Source: Rotaria macrura (taxonomy: Eukaryota > Rotifera > Eurotatoria > Philodinida > Philodinidae). From it: DNA of 64,000 nucleotides. Where the stretch lies: positions 60,242 through 124,241 of the forward strand of contig OENT01000389.1 in NCBI GenBank assembly GCA_900239685.1, in the 5' to 3' direction. The translations under genes and the position numbers were made by a program. Shown here piece after piece: positions 36,118 through 51,500 of the stretch; within the stretch, counting starts at the first letter, position 1, and every line of letters begins with the position of its first letter. The notes beneath the pieces are model-generated. The model did not search any database, was not told the DNA's origin, and saw only the letters and a list, made by a program, of their open reading frames with translations.

Positions 36118-36582
36118 ATGAAATTCATCATTGTTATCGCGATTGTAATTGCTGCTTGTATAACCTTCAATGAAGGTAAATTTCGTTTATTTACTGCCGA
36201 CTTATATATCTTGAAACTTTTTCTTCGCTATCAGCTCTTCAATGTTATTCACATGATGTTTGTTCCACCAATTGTGCGCAGTTGAGTGAAACAATAAAAA
36301 CATGTTCTGATGGTGAAAATAAATGTTTCAAGGCAGCATTTCCAGGTGGTGTTACTCGTGGTTGTGCTAGAGAACGATGCAATGTTCAAGTATGTTCTAT
36401 ATGTTTCATGAACTATGAAAGAACTCTATCTTTTTTCTATACACCTCGATTAGATCAATGCCAATGCAATAATGGCGAATCTTTGCTGTGAAAAAGATTT
36501 ATGTAATTCAGCAAAGAAAACTAAAATGACGATCACTTCATTATGTATGATGGTTGTCATCCTAGTTTTGATCCGCATGTAA
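36118..36582 (+). CDS. Ly6/uPAR-type secreted protein, copy B
   Basis: Three exons (36118-36175, 36235-36389, 36454-36582) join in phase to 113 residues. A signal peptide (MKFIIVIAIVIAACITFNEG) is cut by the first intron one base into a glycine or alanine codon, exactly as in copy A. The mature part reads ALQCYSHDVCSTNC and ends LCCEKDLCNSA, again with ten cysteines in Ly6 order. A hydrophobic C-terminus (LCMMVVILVLIRM) suggests GPI anchoring. The intron that splits copy A after its fifth cysteine is absent, so either B lost it or A gained it. The function is unknown beyond extracellular or surface display. Confidence 0.85.
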
Positions 36583-37150
36583 ACATTGTCGACCATCATC
36601 ATTCAACATATCGTAGACGATCTTGTTTTAAATTATAAATATCTTCTTATTTCTTTTGTCGTTGTCATTGTTGTCAAGACTGATTCTGTATTACTTTCAA
36701 TCGGTCGTTTGTGTTCTATTGTTATTGAAAAATAGATATGCTTTAGAATCTTTTTTTCTCCGAATTTTATTTATGAATTGCATTGTACAAAGTGAGATTT
36801 ATATTACTCTCAAAATAAAAAACAATCATACAAATCTAGATATAATTCGCTTCATTTTCAAGTACACTTTCTTTTAAATTTAAGGTCTTCGATATCGAAG
36901 AAAGAACACTATAGTCGCAACTAATAGTCCTTGATTTCATAACGCTATCTTTAACGATTATTAGTCGTATAAATCATACAGAGGGAGAAAAAGCAGCTGC
37001 GAATAAAGTACATTTAGCAGATAGCCTGGCAATAAAATCATCTAGAATTTATTTTTTTTTTAACAATAAAAACTATAGCATGATTTTCTACAATTTTTAT
37101 TCAGAAGTAGCAGAGTTTTATTTCAGACAGAAGACACGTTCACTATTAAT
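36583..37150. other. Convergent gap, Ly6 copy B to HPD
   Basis: The 3' flanks of two convergent genes. AT-rich, with no exon or repeat recognised. Confidence 0.4.
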
Positions 37151-38902
<1,752 letters not shown>

Positions 38903-41900
38903 TCTTTGATTTTATTTCGATTTGACGACAATAGCCCTATTCAAAAAAAAATACATATGCATATGTAGTATATTTATATATTCGATCAATATTTATATAC
39001 TATATAGCTGATAAAGAAGAGTAAAGAGTCATAAAAAAAGAAGCACAATGTCATCTGGCATCTAGAAGTATATAGATAGACGCAATTTATCCTGCTTTTG
39101 TTGTTTCCCAAGATGCACAAATATGATAATCATTTATTTTTTAATCATAACGTTATGAATTAATAACTTGACTTAACCAATAAGTTTTGAGAGAAATTTC
39201 AACAAACAAATAGATACAACCCGTTCAGTTTTATTTTTATTCTTTCGTTTAGCAATAATTCAAATACGATACTTTGCACTTAAATCACTGGTCAGAAGTT
39301 GTTCGTTAATTTCGTATGTAATTTAATGAAAACTTGCAAAGATCAAAAAATGATTCTAGGAGAATTCAGATAGTGTGAGAGAAATCGATTTTTGTTGTCA
39401 TGTTCAAAACCATTAAATATTATTGTTAATTATTTGTTTTTTTAATAATACCTTGTTCGAATAGGATGATAATGTGTTCATTTTAAAAGATGAAAACAGC
39501 TCGTGCTTCTGGAGGTGAAAATTCACCGTAGAAATCATAGAAGTTTTATCCTGTTATATGTTTCGAGATGAGATAAAGTTCATCAATCACTAGAAAGCGT
39601 GCTTTTCTTAACTTCAACGATAAATCTTTCAATATTTTCAATAATTCTTTTGAGATTTCTTTATTTTAATGTATCCTTGCTACACTGCAGACACTTTCCT
39701 GACCTGCTATCCAGAATTAATTATACAGTTAGTATTTTTAAAATGTTCTTCTTTTGTCGTTTTTTCATCTGTACACAAAGTTCGTTAAAAGTTCGAACAT
39801 TGAAAGCATGAACTAAATTGTATAAAATTTGTTTAATGAATACGAACAGTTGTATCGTTTTTTCCACGAATTTCGTTAATACAGTGTACTAATTTGTTCA
39901 TAAATTTTAATGTTACTGTTTTATCGTCCCAAGTCTTAATTTCAGTCACTTCATTTGACTTAATTACTATAGTTTTACACGAACACAGATGAATCTTAAA
40001 AGTGTGGACGAGTAACATCCGTGTTAAAAAAATGCGACCTATTATTTATTCACAGTTATCATTCATATTGAACTGCGGGATTCTCTTCTGTTGATAAAAA
40101 TCATGAAATTTCTATGGTGCTTACATTGTTTCAATTGGTAGTGTTCTTATTTGTAATAGCTTCTGAAAAAGTAGAAAGAATTTTATACTTGAGCCAGTGA
40201 CGTTTTCTCAATAGTGAGTGAAAGATTGAAATGTTGTGACAAATTGATTAAGTTCGAACGTGTCCAACTTTTCATTCTAAAACGAATAGTTTACTTTGCA
40301 ATGCTCACGTATCTGCTAAATGACACCAGTTAAAATAATATGGTCTCATCGATTGCTTTTTTTTTTTGAATCACGCAGTTTTACACTGGTGTAGCCAAAG
40401 TTCTTTAGATAAATTTCGCCGTCTAGGAATTGTGAATTTATTTCAATTTCGGCAAAATCTTCTAAAATCACAATATTTAAATTCAATTTATTTCTACATA
40501 TTCTCTTGCTTTTGTCGAGGCTTTGTAAAGATATTTCAATGAATCATGTTACGAATAGCGTCATAGAATTATTCATGCTGTGTTCAATAGAGAAGTTCAT
40601 CTGAAATGGTGGTTTTCGTAGATATTTATCAATACTACTGTATTCTGAATGAATTGAATCTATACAGATCTATTTTTTTTTGAAAATATTCACTGAATAA
40701 ATTAAGTTAATTGTACAGGTTACCATTTGTTTCATGTTAGATATTTAAAAAGAATTCGTTTCCGACGAAATTCAAAGGATATTCTTCTTTCTCAGCGACG
40801 TGCCTCTGCCAAAAATTTCAGATGCAATATTTTAAAAGAAATTTTCTATAAACAAACACATGAAACAGAAGCAACTATTAAAATTATAGTCAAAATATGA
40901 ACTTGAACAGCATACAACGATGGCATATGTTCGCTCATTAATATCACAATGCAATCTCAAGTATAAATTTCACATAGGTTTTAATTTCTATTTTGGAATT
41001 GAAAATCGAAGCTATATTTAATTCCGAATATGAAAAAGTAAAATTTATGATTATGTGATATAGACACAGTGCTCGATCGCATTTATTTCTTATCAGACCA
41101 AAATAAAATTGAAAACTTTTCATCACTATATTTAAAACACAAACTGCATTACCATCTATATTAGCAGATAAAAGTAAATAAGAGAGTGTTTTTTGACTGA
41201 AAATCTTAGGTTATTCTTGATGCTTGATATATATGCATAGATAGATAGATAGATCGGTAGATATAGATAGGTTAGTATCCATAATTTTAAGATAAAGTTT
41301 TTTCAAAGTTCACCGGATAACTTTCTATTACTAACTACGCCAATAGTTTCTCAGTGAATCATTGCTAATAATTGCAAATATATTCTTGAAAGTGTTCGAT
41401 ATTTTAAACATGATATAGGTCATTAAAAGCACTTTAAATGAAATGAATTCGTTAACCTTGAACTTTTTTCTCTTGGTGACTTTTTACCTGGTCCTTTTTT
41501 ACGTATTCGACGATCAAAGTACAATAATTTTGGTTTCAATCTGCTTTTAAACACACCCCTTTCTATTGACTTATTTTATCAGTGGACTTGAGTTTGATAA
41601 GAACGACATACCTATCATCGTCTAATCATGTATAAAATGTTCGTGGAGGTAATAGAATATTCTTTTTCACATGAAGTTTATGTGCGTTGATATCGTTGTT
41701 CATCTTTCTCGAAGAATTTAACGAAAGATGTAATTGACCGATGAAATAATTTAATTCTGTTGCATACATCCGTTTTCATTCTCAAAACTTTCTATTGTTT
41801 AACAATTCTATAATGATGCGACTGCATAGTAATTAGAGTGTGTCTTCCGCTTTAGTGACGTTCTATTTTGTTTGATCAATAGACTGAGAGTATGCACTGA

Positions 41901-44900
41901 TTTCCTTTTTGTTTTGATGCAATGCAAATGTGATAATCATGAAAAAGAAAATGGAATGAGAGAAAGCATGAGAGATTAACTCATTTTTACTACTCTTCCC
42001 TTATTTCAAATACTATTTCATACATTCATTTATCTTGTTCATGACCTTGTAAGACAGTTCTTATCTGCAACTATAATTGTTTTTACACCTGTTTCTCAAG
42101 TTTCAAATTTCCTATAGATCAATATTTCATATTTATACACATCGTCGTTCAGTGCACAATTAAGATCAATTGTCCGTTCGACAATTACAGATATAAAACA
42201 ATGCCTATGTACTATCGTTTTGAATCGATTAAGAACGAATCAAAAGATCATATGTGACTTCTATGAGAACAAAAAAGAACAAGGATATGATCAGACAAAA
42301 TCATTGGCATCTCTACTTTTATCTATTAGTATATAGTGACCTTTCAGGAACATCCCTGTATGGCTGATATGGTGATTGGTAATGATGTGCACGTAATTAG
42401 AAGAAAAACTTTTCAGTGCTCTTTTTTCTCTCTTAGATTATATCACTCATTGTAGTTTTTCACTTCTTGTGTCTATATTACATTCACGCACCTCTAGAAT
42501 CAATATCATCGAAGTCAACATAAACATGACACATCCGGAAGTTTAAAGACTTGCATACATACGAAAAAATAAATCATCGATGATATTCAGATCGATCAGT
42601 TTTGTCTTTATCTGATAAATTGTTTATATATCAAACATCGAATATTGTCATCTGTTGTTCATAGCAAATATAAATACAATCGATTCATTACGCCTACAGC
42701 AAGAAGTGAAAAGAGACGTGTGATAAATAAGTACGTATGAGTTGAAGATCGATAGATAAATCAAAAGACAACATACTCAATAATGTCAATTACACTTGAA
42801 CACTATTGTATTTCGTTGCTTTTTTCTTTTTTGTCCACATAAATGACTTTTTCGTCAAGTATTTTTTCTATCAGATTACATTGCCACATATTATGCTAAT
42901 CTCTTAACTTTGTGTCTGGACGAATATTTTCTTGCATAAACATTACTAAAAGAACGTTCATCTATTCAGCATTCTTATCAATAGTAATAACAAATCCAAA
43001 TCACGTTCACATATCTAAGCTACTTAGAGCTTTTGTGCATATAGAAAATGATCCGAGTACAACTAATGATAATGATGATTTGTTGTTGTGCATCAACTCG
43101 TCTCGACATCCTTTTACATCAATTCATTGCTGTCTTTTTTCTTCCGTGAGTTTATTTAGTTATAAGTTACGTCTCGATGGAAGTAACATAAATATCTTAA
43201 CGATTAGATGGCATATCTTTTGTTTTTCTTATACTGAAATAATCTCATTGAATGTTTTTTAAAACGACCGATATATATATATAGGGATCATCGTTGTTCG
43301 AAGTTAGTTAATTATATCATATTGAGCAAGCGGCTGTTGTACGCATTTGGTGGTATGTCATCTTTTTCTTTCTCGTTTTTTTCTTCTTCACTCAATTAGA
43401 CAATAATCTCAGTTGCTTCCCTAAACATGCATAATATTAACTATATTGTATGTTTTGTGTCTCTCGCTAAGTCAAGTAGTAAAGCATATAATCTTATTTC
43501 ACAATACATACACTATTCAACAGCTGAACAACTTCTCATACCATCGTATTGATATCATGTCGAATATAAAACAGGTGAATGATGTAACTGTATGATAGAT
43601 GAACGCGATAAATTAACGCTAGAATTCACCACCTACTGATCAATTCTTCTTTAATATTTAATATCCTTTTTTGCATCAGTTGTTGTGCCTATGACTATTA
43701 TTATTATTATTATTATTATTATTATCATTACGTAAAACGGAAGAGCATTGTACGTTTTACATCCTCATATTTATCATTTTTACAAGCATGAAAATAGAGC
43801 ATTTAATTGTTTGATGAAAAGTAAATATTACATAGCGAATAGTTATCCTAAAACAAAGTAAAACAAAAAGAATAAGAAGCAATAGTAGTAGTAGTAGTAG
43901 TAGCAGTTGTGTTTTTCTTTGAAGAAAAACGAAGAGACATGTCACTTGACTGTTCTTTCTGTTGTTACGTCAATTTGTCTGTCTGTACTAATCTATTTTG
44001 TATGACTACACTCCTTGTTCCTCTTCTTCTTCTTCTTTTTTCTTTTTATTACGATTGGTACCACATTGCATATGTATAAGATTGTAATCGAAGTACATAT
44101 TCCTACTTAAATAGTACATAAGAGATGATCGTGTCCGATGATTCAATGAGCACATTTTTTCTTCTAGATAGGATGGAGTTGGCATCGCTTTTGCATGTTC
44201 AAATCTTGTATTTGATTGACACGCGTGCTACACAAAACCGATGACAAAAGAAGCACGTAGAGAGACAAAAAGAAAGAAATTTCATCTCTAGCATGTTATG
44301 CAGGTGAGCAAGAAAGACTAGCTGATTAACACTTCTATGATTGTGCATGTGTGCCATGTTGAAAAGCATGAGGATATTTTATAGGTAAGCGAAGAAATCG
44401 TGTCTCTTTTTACTCTGCTTTGTTTTTAACTATGTGTGTGTGTGTGTTTTTTGCATACATAATAATATGTTATCAAACAACAGTTAGATTGTATTCGTTT
44501 GAGGAGTTCTTAGATTTAATTGTGCATTTGAAGAGTAAAAGCGGAAAATATTCACCCGAAAATAAAATGATGTCATGCAACTATGTCTGATAGACTATTT
44601 ATTGGCAAGGTCCATTATTTTAATAAGCAAGTCGATCTAACTATATCTTTGTTAATTGTTCAAATGCCCTTGTATACATGTTGATTGCGATGTTATATGT
44701 AAGATAATGATTGACGATCATTAATGTAGATGAACTGAAAGAGAGTAGAAGTGAATCTTTAAAGTAAGTATAAGAAGAAGGAAAAGGGTGTGTGTGATGA
44801 TCCAAAACGACCTTGTGCGAAGGAAGTAATATTTATGCTGTTCTCTTTATCATCTCTACTCAAGCAATCTCATGCTTGACTATTTAATACTGTCGTTGTT

Positions 44901-45131
44901 CTAGGGCATCTTTTGTCAACAATAGATTATAACTATATTAGCCATGACATTTTATAGACGAATAAGTTTTTTTTTCTATAGAATTTGCTTTAATGAAGAT
45001 ATTGCTATCTTCAAAAATATCAGGAGAACAGAGTCTTTGTTCCTTGAAATCATTATAGATATAGATCGATCATGAAAATAGTCGGTAAAAATCGAAGAGA
45101 AAAATCAACTAAACATATAAACACAACTGGC
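38903..45131. other. 6.2-kb region without a recognised gene
   Basis: A long divergent intergenic region between HPD (minus) and the UNC5 gene (plus). Microsatellites occur at 41235-41254 (ATAG), 43697-43730 (ATT), 43883-43903 (AGT) and 44432-44446 (GT). Open frames at 39833-40018 (minus) and 42912-43262 (plus) lack family motifs and splice partners. It may hold unc5 5' exons or enhancers; neurodevelopmental genes often have long upstream regions. Confidence 0.45.
43697..43730. repeat. ATT microsatellite
   Basis: About ten uninterrupted ATT units ending in ATCATT. An AGT run (43883-43903) lies about 150 bp downstream and reads as poly-leucine on the minus strand, which creates a spurious open frame there. 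Confidence 0.9.
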
Positions 45132-45208
45132 ATGGCATCTCTGGTTAATATCTTTAGTTTAGACTTAATTATTCACTTTTGCTTGTGTTCATCACAAATA
45201 GCAGACAC
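45132..45208 (+). CDS. Candidate signal-peptide exon of UNC5 gene
   Basis: An ATG opens a frame, MASLVNIFSLDLIIHFCLC, with a hydrophobic stretch suited to a signal peptide. It can end at GACAC|GTACTC in phase 2, the phase that the first certain UNC5 exon (45531) needs, giving a 322-bp intron. The donor is weak and no similarity supports it, so this is a proposal only; the true first exon may lie further upstream. Confidence 0.3.
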
Positions 45209-45530
45209 GTACTCAGTCGTAATCTATAATATGGTGCATGTATGAGTTTTTGACAATGATCGATCATGAACATCTACATATGTATTTGTAAATGTAATAT
45301 GATCGATGGACTGAACAGGTAAATGTAGTTTGTATTTCTTTTTTCAAGAACTACTTGAAAATTAAATATTACATATTCCCTATGTGATGTATCATCGAAG
45401 AAGGCGAGTGGTTCCCTTTTCCCCTTTTTTTCTCTTTTGCTATGAGAGAAAGAGAACGAGCATGAGTAGTGTTTGTGTGTGTATGTGTATTCACATAGAT
45501 TCATACATAAACGACAGTGTCTGTCTTAAG

Positions 45531-48500
45531 AGTCGTTCTAGATGAGATGCAACCATTTATAGAGCAACCACAATATTTACTTGAACCCAAATCTTCATTT
45601 ATATTTGAAAATCTTCCTGTTAAACTCGAATGCAAAGCGATAAGAACACGACAAATATTTTTTAATTGTGATAATAAATGGGTACCGGAAAATGAACACA
45701 TTAAATCGATTGAAACAAACGTAAGTTGTTTTTACGAAAAATAATTTTACAAATAAACAAAAGGAAAATGTGTATGTCTAGGACAAAGGTAATGTTATTA
45801 TTGTAACCAAGATTCAATTAAATGCGGAACAAATTGAATCAAATATATATAAATGTTTTTGTCAAGCATGGTCAGCAACAGGTGGAACACTTAAATCTCG
45901 AACAGCAACTATTGAATTAGCGTGTAAGTATATGTATTTTCAGGTCATTGTGAAATGAAGATTAGCAGTATATCGCAAATCAATACAAAGATTAGATCGA
46001 TACTGTACATAAATTTATATGATAAAGTGAAAGCTATTCAAGGTTGTAAAACATTTTACATGAATGAGTTGACATTTTTTTTTCTTCAAGTAACAGTTAT
46101 TAAACAAAACTTATCCATTAATCGGATCAAAAAGAATGAAAAAAAGTCGAGTGTTCTAATTTATTGATGAAGGTTACATTGATGTATATATATACTCATT
46201 AAAAGAACTAAACTATATAATGATTAGTATGCTATCCTTGACGGCAAAGAGACAAAGAGAATATTTTTTTTACAATATAGATTGACACTCAAACGAAAGA
46301 ATAATAATACTTAAACATACATATATAACAAAGAGAATAATAGAGTAAGAAAAACCCATTAATTTTTGACTTTAGTTATTCTCTCAGATGTCAAATCATC
46401 ATCATCATCATCATCATCAAAAAGAAGAAGAAGAAAAGCCTACCGCACATTGAACATATGTTTTTTAGTTGACATATCTAAATAAATATTTGATTATTTT
46501 AGATCTAGATAAAATATTCGAATGGGAACCATTAAAAACCGATAGTGTTATTAATAAATCAGCTGAATTACGATGTCGTCCACCAAGTGGTAATCCGTAT
46601 CCAAAAGTAAGACATTACATAATAAACAAAGTGCTTTCTATTCATCGTTATTATTTCCCATAAATAAATAGATGATTATCGTTCTTCGAATAGACATATG
46701 GAGGTTAATAGGACACAAGGAAAAAAATGATTCTTTGTTTGTACATTGATATATTAGTTCATATCATCTTTTCTATACACTTGATCGATGATCCAACTGA
46801 TATTCGACACCTTAAAGGGTGGTGTGCTTGTCAACGTACGAAGTCATTTCGTGTCGCTCGCTATTAGCGACATAACATAAAAGAATTGGCAGATAATAGT
46901 TCTCTGTCATTTTCACACCTTAACGAATGAATGTGATAATTTAAATCAACAAGGAAATGGAATTTTTCTCATTCTTAAATGCAAATAAACATGCGAAAGA
47001 TTATATTTCGATCTAGTATTATTTTTCTTTTCTTTTCCTTTTGGTGTCTTTAGGTCACTTGGTTAAAAGATAATCAACCCGTTGACATCAATCGTAATGG
47101 TCGTTTTATACTCTCGAATGAAAATTCTTTACTTATTGCACAAGTAAAAAAAAGTGATGCAGGCAATTATACATGCATTGCATCAAATATTGCGGCAACT
47201 TATTCAAGTGAACCAGCTGAATTAATTGTTCATGGTACCAAAGAAAAGAAAACAAACATACAAATAAAAAACAATATTTTCTTTCTTTGTTTTGCCCCAT
47301 CAATTTAGATGATCGTGGTTGGTCAGAATGGCAAGCATTTTCTGACTGTAAAGGTATACCATGCGGCATCGGTCGTCAACGACGAATACGTACATGTCTC
47401 AATCCACCAACAGTAACAAATAAACCTAGTTGTGATGGAGATCAAGTACAAGAAAGAGAATGTCCTGTACCTTGTCAAACAGATCCGTCATCATTTTCTA
47501 TAGGTTTAATAATGAACTAAGAAATTTATCACGATTACATCATCTTTTTTTATTGTTTGAAGATACTGATTTTTCTGAATGGTCATCATGGTCTAACTGT
47601 AATGGTATTCCATGTGGACTAGGCACTCAACAACGTATTCGAACTTGTTTAAAAACCTCCGAATGTCATGATGAGCAAATACAAGAACAAGATTGCTTTG
47701 TACCTTGCTTGAATAAAAATCTATCGACATCGGCATCAGCTCGAACATTAACAAACGGTAAGAATACAACCGATTGTATCTTATCTAAAAATCTAAACTG
47801 ACAGAAGTCTAGTAATAGGAATCTGAAATCAATTTACTACTTCCTTGTGTCAGCCCGTCATGATTACAATTTCAAGGCTTGACAATATGTTCAGGCCTAG
47901 ATCTTGTTAACAAGATTTTGTCAAGCTCAGACGTGACGAACTACATAGACGAAGAATTATCATAAATCTTGACAGCAGTGGCTCATCTTCAGGACTCAGT
48001 AACTCCCTAGACAGAACTACCGAGCTCTATCATTGTATGACAAACATCCGAGTATCAGCCTTCCAGCTTATGCATCATTGATCGTTAAAGATTTATTACA
48101 ATATACGAACTCCTTCCCAATTATTTCATTTTTGAAATATGTAGAAACTCTATGATGAGTGTGTGTCTCGTAAAATGGATTGAATAAGATAAACTTCTAG
48201 TAATTAATAAGTAGTTGTTGAATTGTATTTTCTATTCTAATCTCACAGAGTACGGACTGAAGTACGTTATTCATTTAATTTCTTTTTTTTTTTGAATTTC
48301 AAGGCATTTATTCCAATTGGACTAATTGGTCCACATGTCGATCGCCGGATTGTAAATCAATACGCACACGACAATGCCTAGATGAACCATGTCGTGATTA
48401 TTTGATAGAAAGTCGTCCATGCAAAACTAATTCGTGCTCAAGTAAAGAATATTTACGTCACTGTTTAAGTAATTATATCTTGTTTTATTTTGTTTTCTGT

Positions 48501-51500
48501 TTTATATAGGTACAAATAATACTAATACTCAAATATCGGCATCAACATTGAGTATGATCGTTTATTCATCGACTGGTTTTGGTGCGCTCATATTTCTTCT
48601 ACTAACCGTACTACTTATTATCATATGTTGTCGCCGTCGACGACGTATAACAAGAAAAAAAGGTAAAAATGTATGATTATGTAACGTTCAGTTCGAGCAT
48701 ATTTTTTCGTCTCCCGTCTTTTTTTCATACGAGTCTAGGCAAAACATAGTGACATTTGTGCACTTCTACGTTTGAGTTCGTCTTGTCCATATAACCAACG
48801 TGGCAACAGCTTAACTTTAAACTAAATATAATTTCTTCTGTTTTTTTTGCTATGCTTACTCATGAACATAGCAATAAAATCGAAATCAAATTGACAGATA
48901 GCAATCTATGTGTATTTGCGTGAAGAGAAAAGAATACCACAGCGATAATTTGAGTATGTGTTGGTCAGCAGCAGCCGGACACTTGATAGATTAACGAATT
49001 GAAAAGAGAAAGGAAAGAGAGGAATGCTTGTCATCGGTACCATGTGTATTAATTTGTTCAATAAGTGAACGATTGTTAAAAAACAATTTTCTATGGAATA
49101 TATAATGAGAAGAAAACGAAAAGAACATATGCAGGTTGTGTTTCTCGGGTCACGCACATCCGTTAGATTATTTAACTGATAGAACATCACCTGAGGGGGT
49201 ACAAGCATGTTTTTTTCTTTTGATTGAAATAAATCCATTAAAAGCCTTTAACGTTGAACATGTTGTCAGCGATCGATCGATCGACTTCAATCTGCTTTTT
49301 TAATTATGATTTAAAATTGAAATCTACTTTATTGACAAGCGATGTTTATTGACTTTTTTTTTGAACTATGTGGTGCTATTGTTTTTTTAAAGAGTGATTG
49401 AGAACTTCTCAGAAGAAATTAAATAACATTGATTATTTTGGACTCGAGTAAAAAATACCTATTACTTGTTACATGTACTTTAGATGATGGAAGAGTGTAT
49501 ATCAAATTATAGTCTAGGGTTGAAGTTTTTATTTCATTTTCACCAGTAGCTTACTTTAATTCTCCCATTTAAGTGTTAGGCTCCGTTGTTATCACTACTT
49601 TTAGTCAAAAATTAGAAGAAATAGTCGATCATCCTGTCGACAGCAGCAGTCTCATAATTAAATGTACATAACAATAAAAATCGCTTTTTTTTATGCGACA
49701 TATTGTCAGAATTCAAGAAAAAATAATTTCTTTCTCTAGGTCTATCAACATGTATTCCATCAACAACTGGTTGTAGTAGTTGTCATGTGGAAAAAAATGA
49801 ATATCCATTCTATTATTCAATTCAACAAGATACAACATCAACACGATCTTGCGCATCACATAATAATTCTTTGTCATTGACAAATTTTGATGTTGGAGTA
49901 GACAAGGAAAAATTAGTTTTTTTAAATGAATCACCGCTGAATAAACAATTCAATACATTGAAATCATCGAATCAAAATCATTTGAATATCATCTATGATA
50001 AAATTCTTAAATCTTTACCTGAACATATTGATTTACGTTATTTTTCTGTGTCGATACTTAACAATGCTGGTTGCCATCTTGAAATTCCACATACAGGTGT
50101 ATCATTGACCATACCTGAAGATGCAGTTTTACTTGATGAAGATCATTTAATATTTATTGCTTTGGTTACTATGGAAAATCAAATGCCGATATTGAACAAT
50201 CATCAAGCACGTTTATCACCAGTCATACTCATAGGTCCATCTGATATAACATTAGTTAAACCTGCTGTACTATCATTCGAACATTCAGCAATATTAGATT
50301 CGTCATGGAAATTAAATTTAATGTTTACTGATGATGTTATGAATTGGAAATCAATATTGACCTATGGACAAGAAAATATTTCCACACCAGCTTACTTACA
50401 GTTTAATAATGAACAACAAGCATTTCTACTTGTAAGACAAAACAACACATAACTTGTTTCATAAATAAATTGAGATTGTATTTGCTTTATTTAGTTTGAA
50501 ACCATGGGTGCGTACGCATTAATTGGCGAGTCAGTAACAAATTCTCATGCATCTAAATATCTTCAAATGGCTTGTTTTTATAATCAATCGACCTTACGTC
50601 TTCGGTTTTTTGATAGAACATCAGATGCATTAGAACGTTGTTTGAATGAAGAATTTTCTTTGAAAAATTTCCTGTGTGATCAACCGAAACAGTTTATTTT
50701 ACATGATTATCAAGATCATATAAGTATTAATATTGATTTAGAACTATCAACACTTTCACGAATCAATATTGGTTACAAAGAAATATCTTTGACATCATTT
50801 TGGGCAAGCCGTATTGACCGATTGTGCTTTATTTTTGTAATACCAGATTTACAAATGAATAGTGATGATAGAATCAACAATTTTACGGAACAATTTGCTG
50901 TTCACATCGACGTTTATCAACCAACTATACTCGAAGATGCATTACATACACGTTTATATATAAATACACTCTATGTAAGTTTCTTGTAAATTATACGCGT
51001 TCTTGTTTCTTTTTATTTTAGAAATATAGAATGTTTACATGAGAAAGATTATAAAGTTGAGTTATTTGTAGTATTGGCTTCGATCTTTGTTGAACTTAAT
51101 CTGAATATATTCAATTCATAGTAGAAGGAGGAATCGAGAAAAGGAATTCTCGAAACTAAGTAGTCTGACCGAGAGAATGTTTCGAAGAATCAATTTATTG
51201 TCAGATTGTGATGATTTGCTTCATACTGCTGGAGAATTTTTGTTTTTCTTTTTGTTTTTCACTTTCATATTTCGACTTGAAGATTTCATATCGGATATGA
51301 TTGTGATAAGAATATTCTATTATTGAAAGTATTCAATCTTTTTAGTGATTCTATTGTAAGATATAGTGATGGTAGAAGCATGTTTTTCAGTGTCGTAAAG
51401 TTTAAAAAATATGTTAATTCTGTTAAGTCTTTTACTTGAATTTTACATTTGATTTGAAATTTAGAACTTAATTTCACCTAGTATTTCTATGGAGTTGACG

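Noticed and set aside
39833..40018. 61-codon minus-strand frame with protein-like composition, and a possible upstream exon near 40130-40170
   Set aside because: The upstream segment has good splice sites, but its only open frame joins out of phase. No similarity was recognised.
42912..43262. 116-codon open frame, the longest in the HPD-unc5 gap
   Set aside because: It does not begin with ATG, has no recognisable domain, and its composition looks like AT-rich chance. No splice partner was found.
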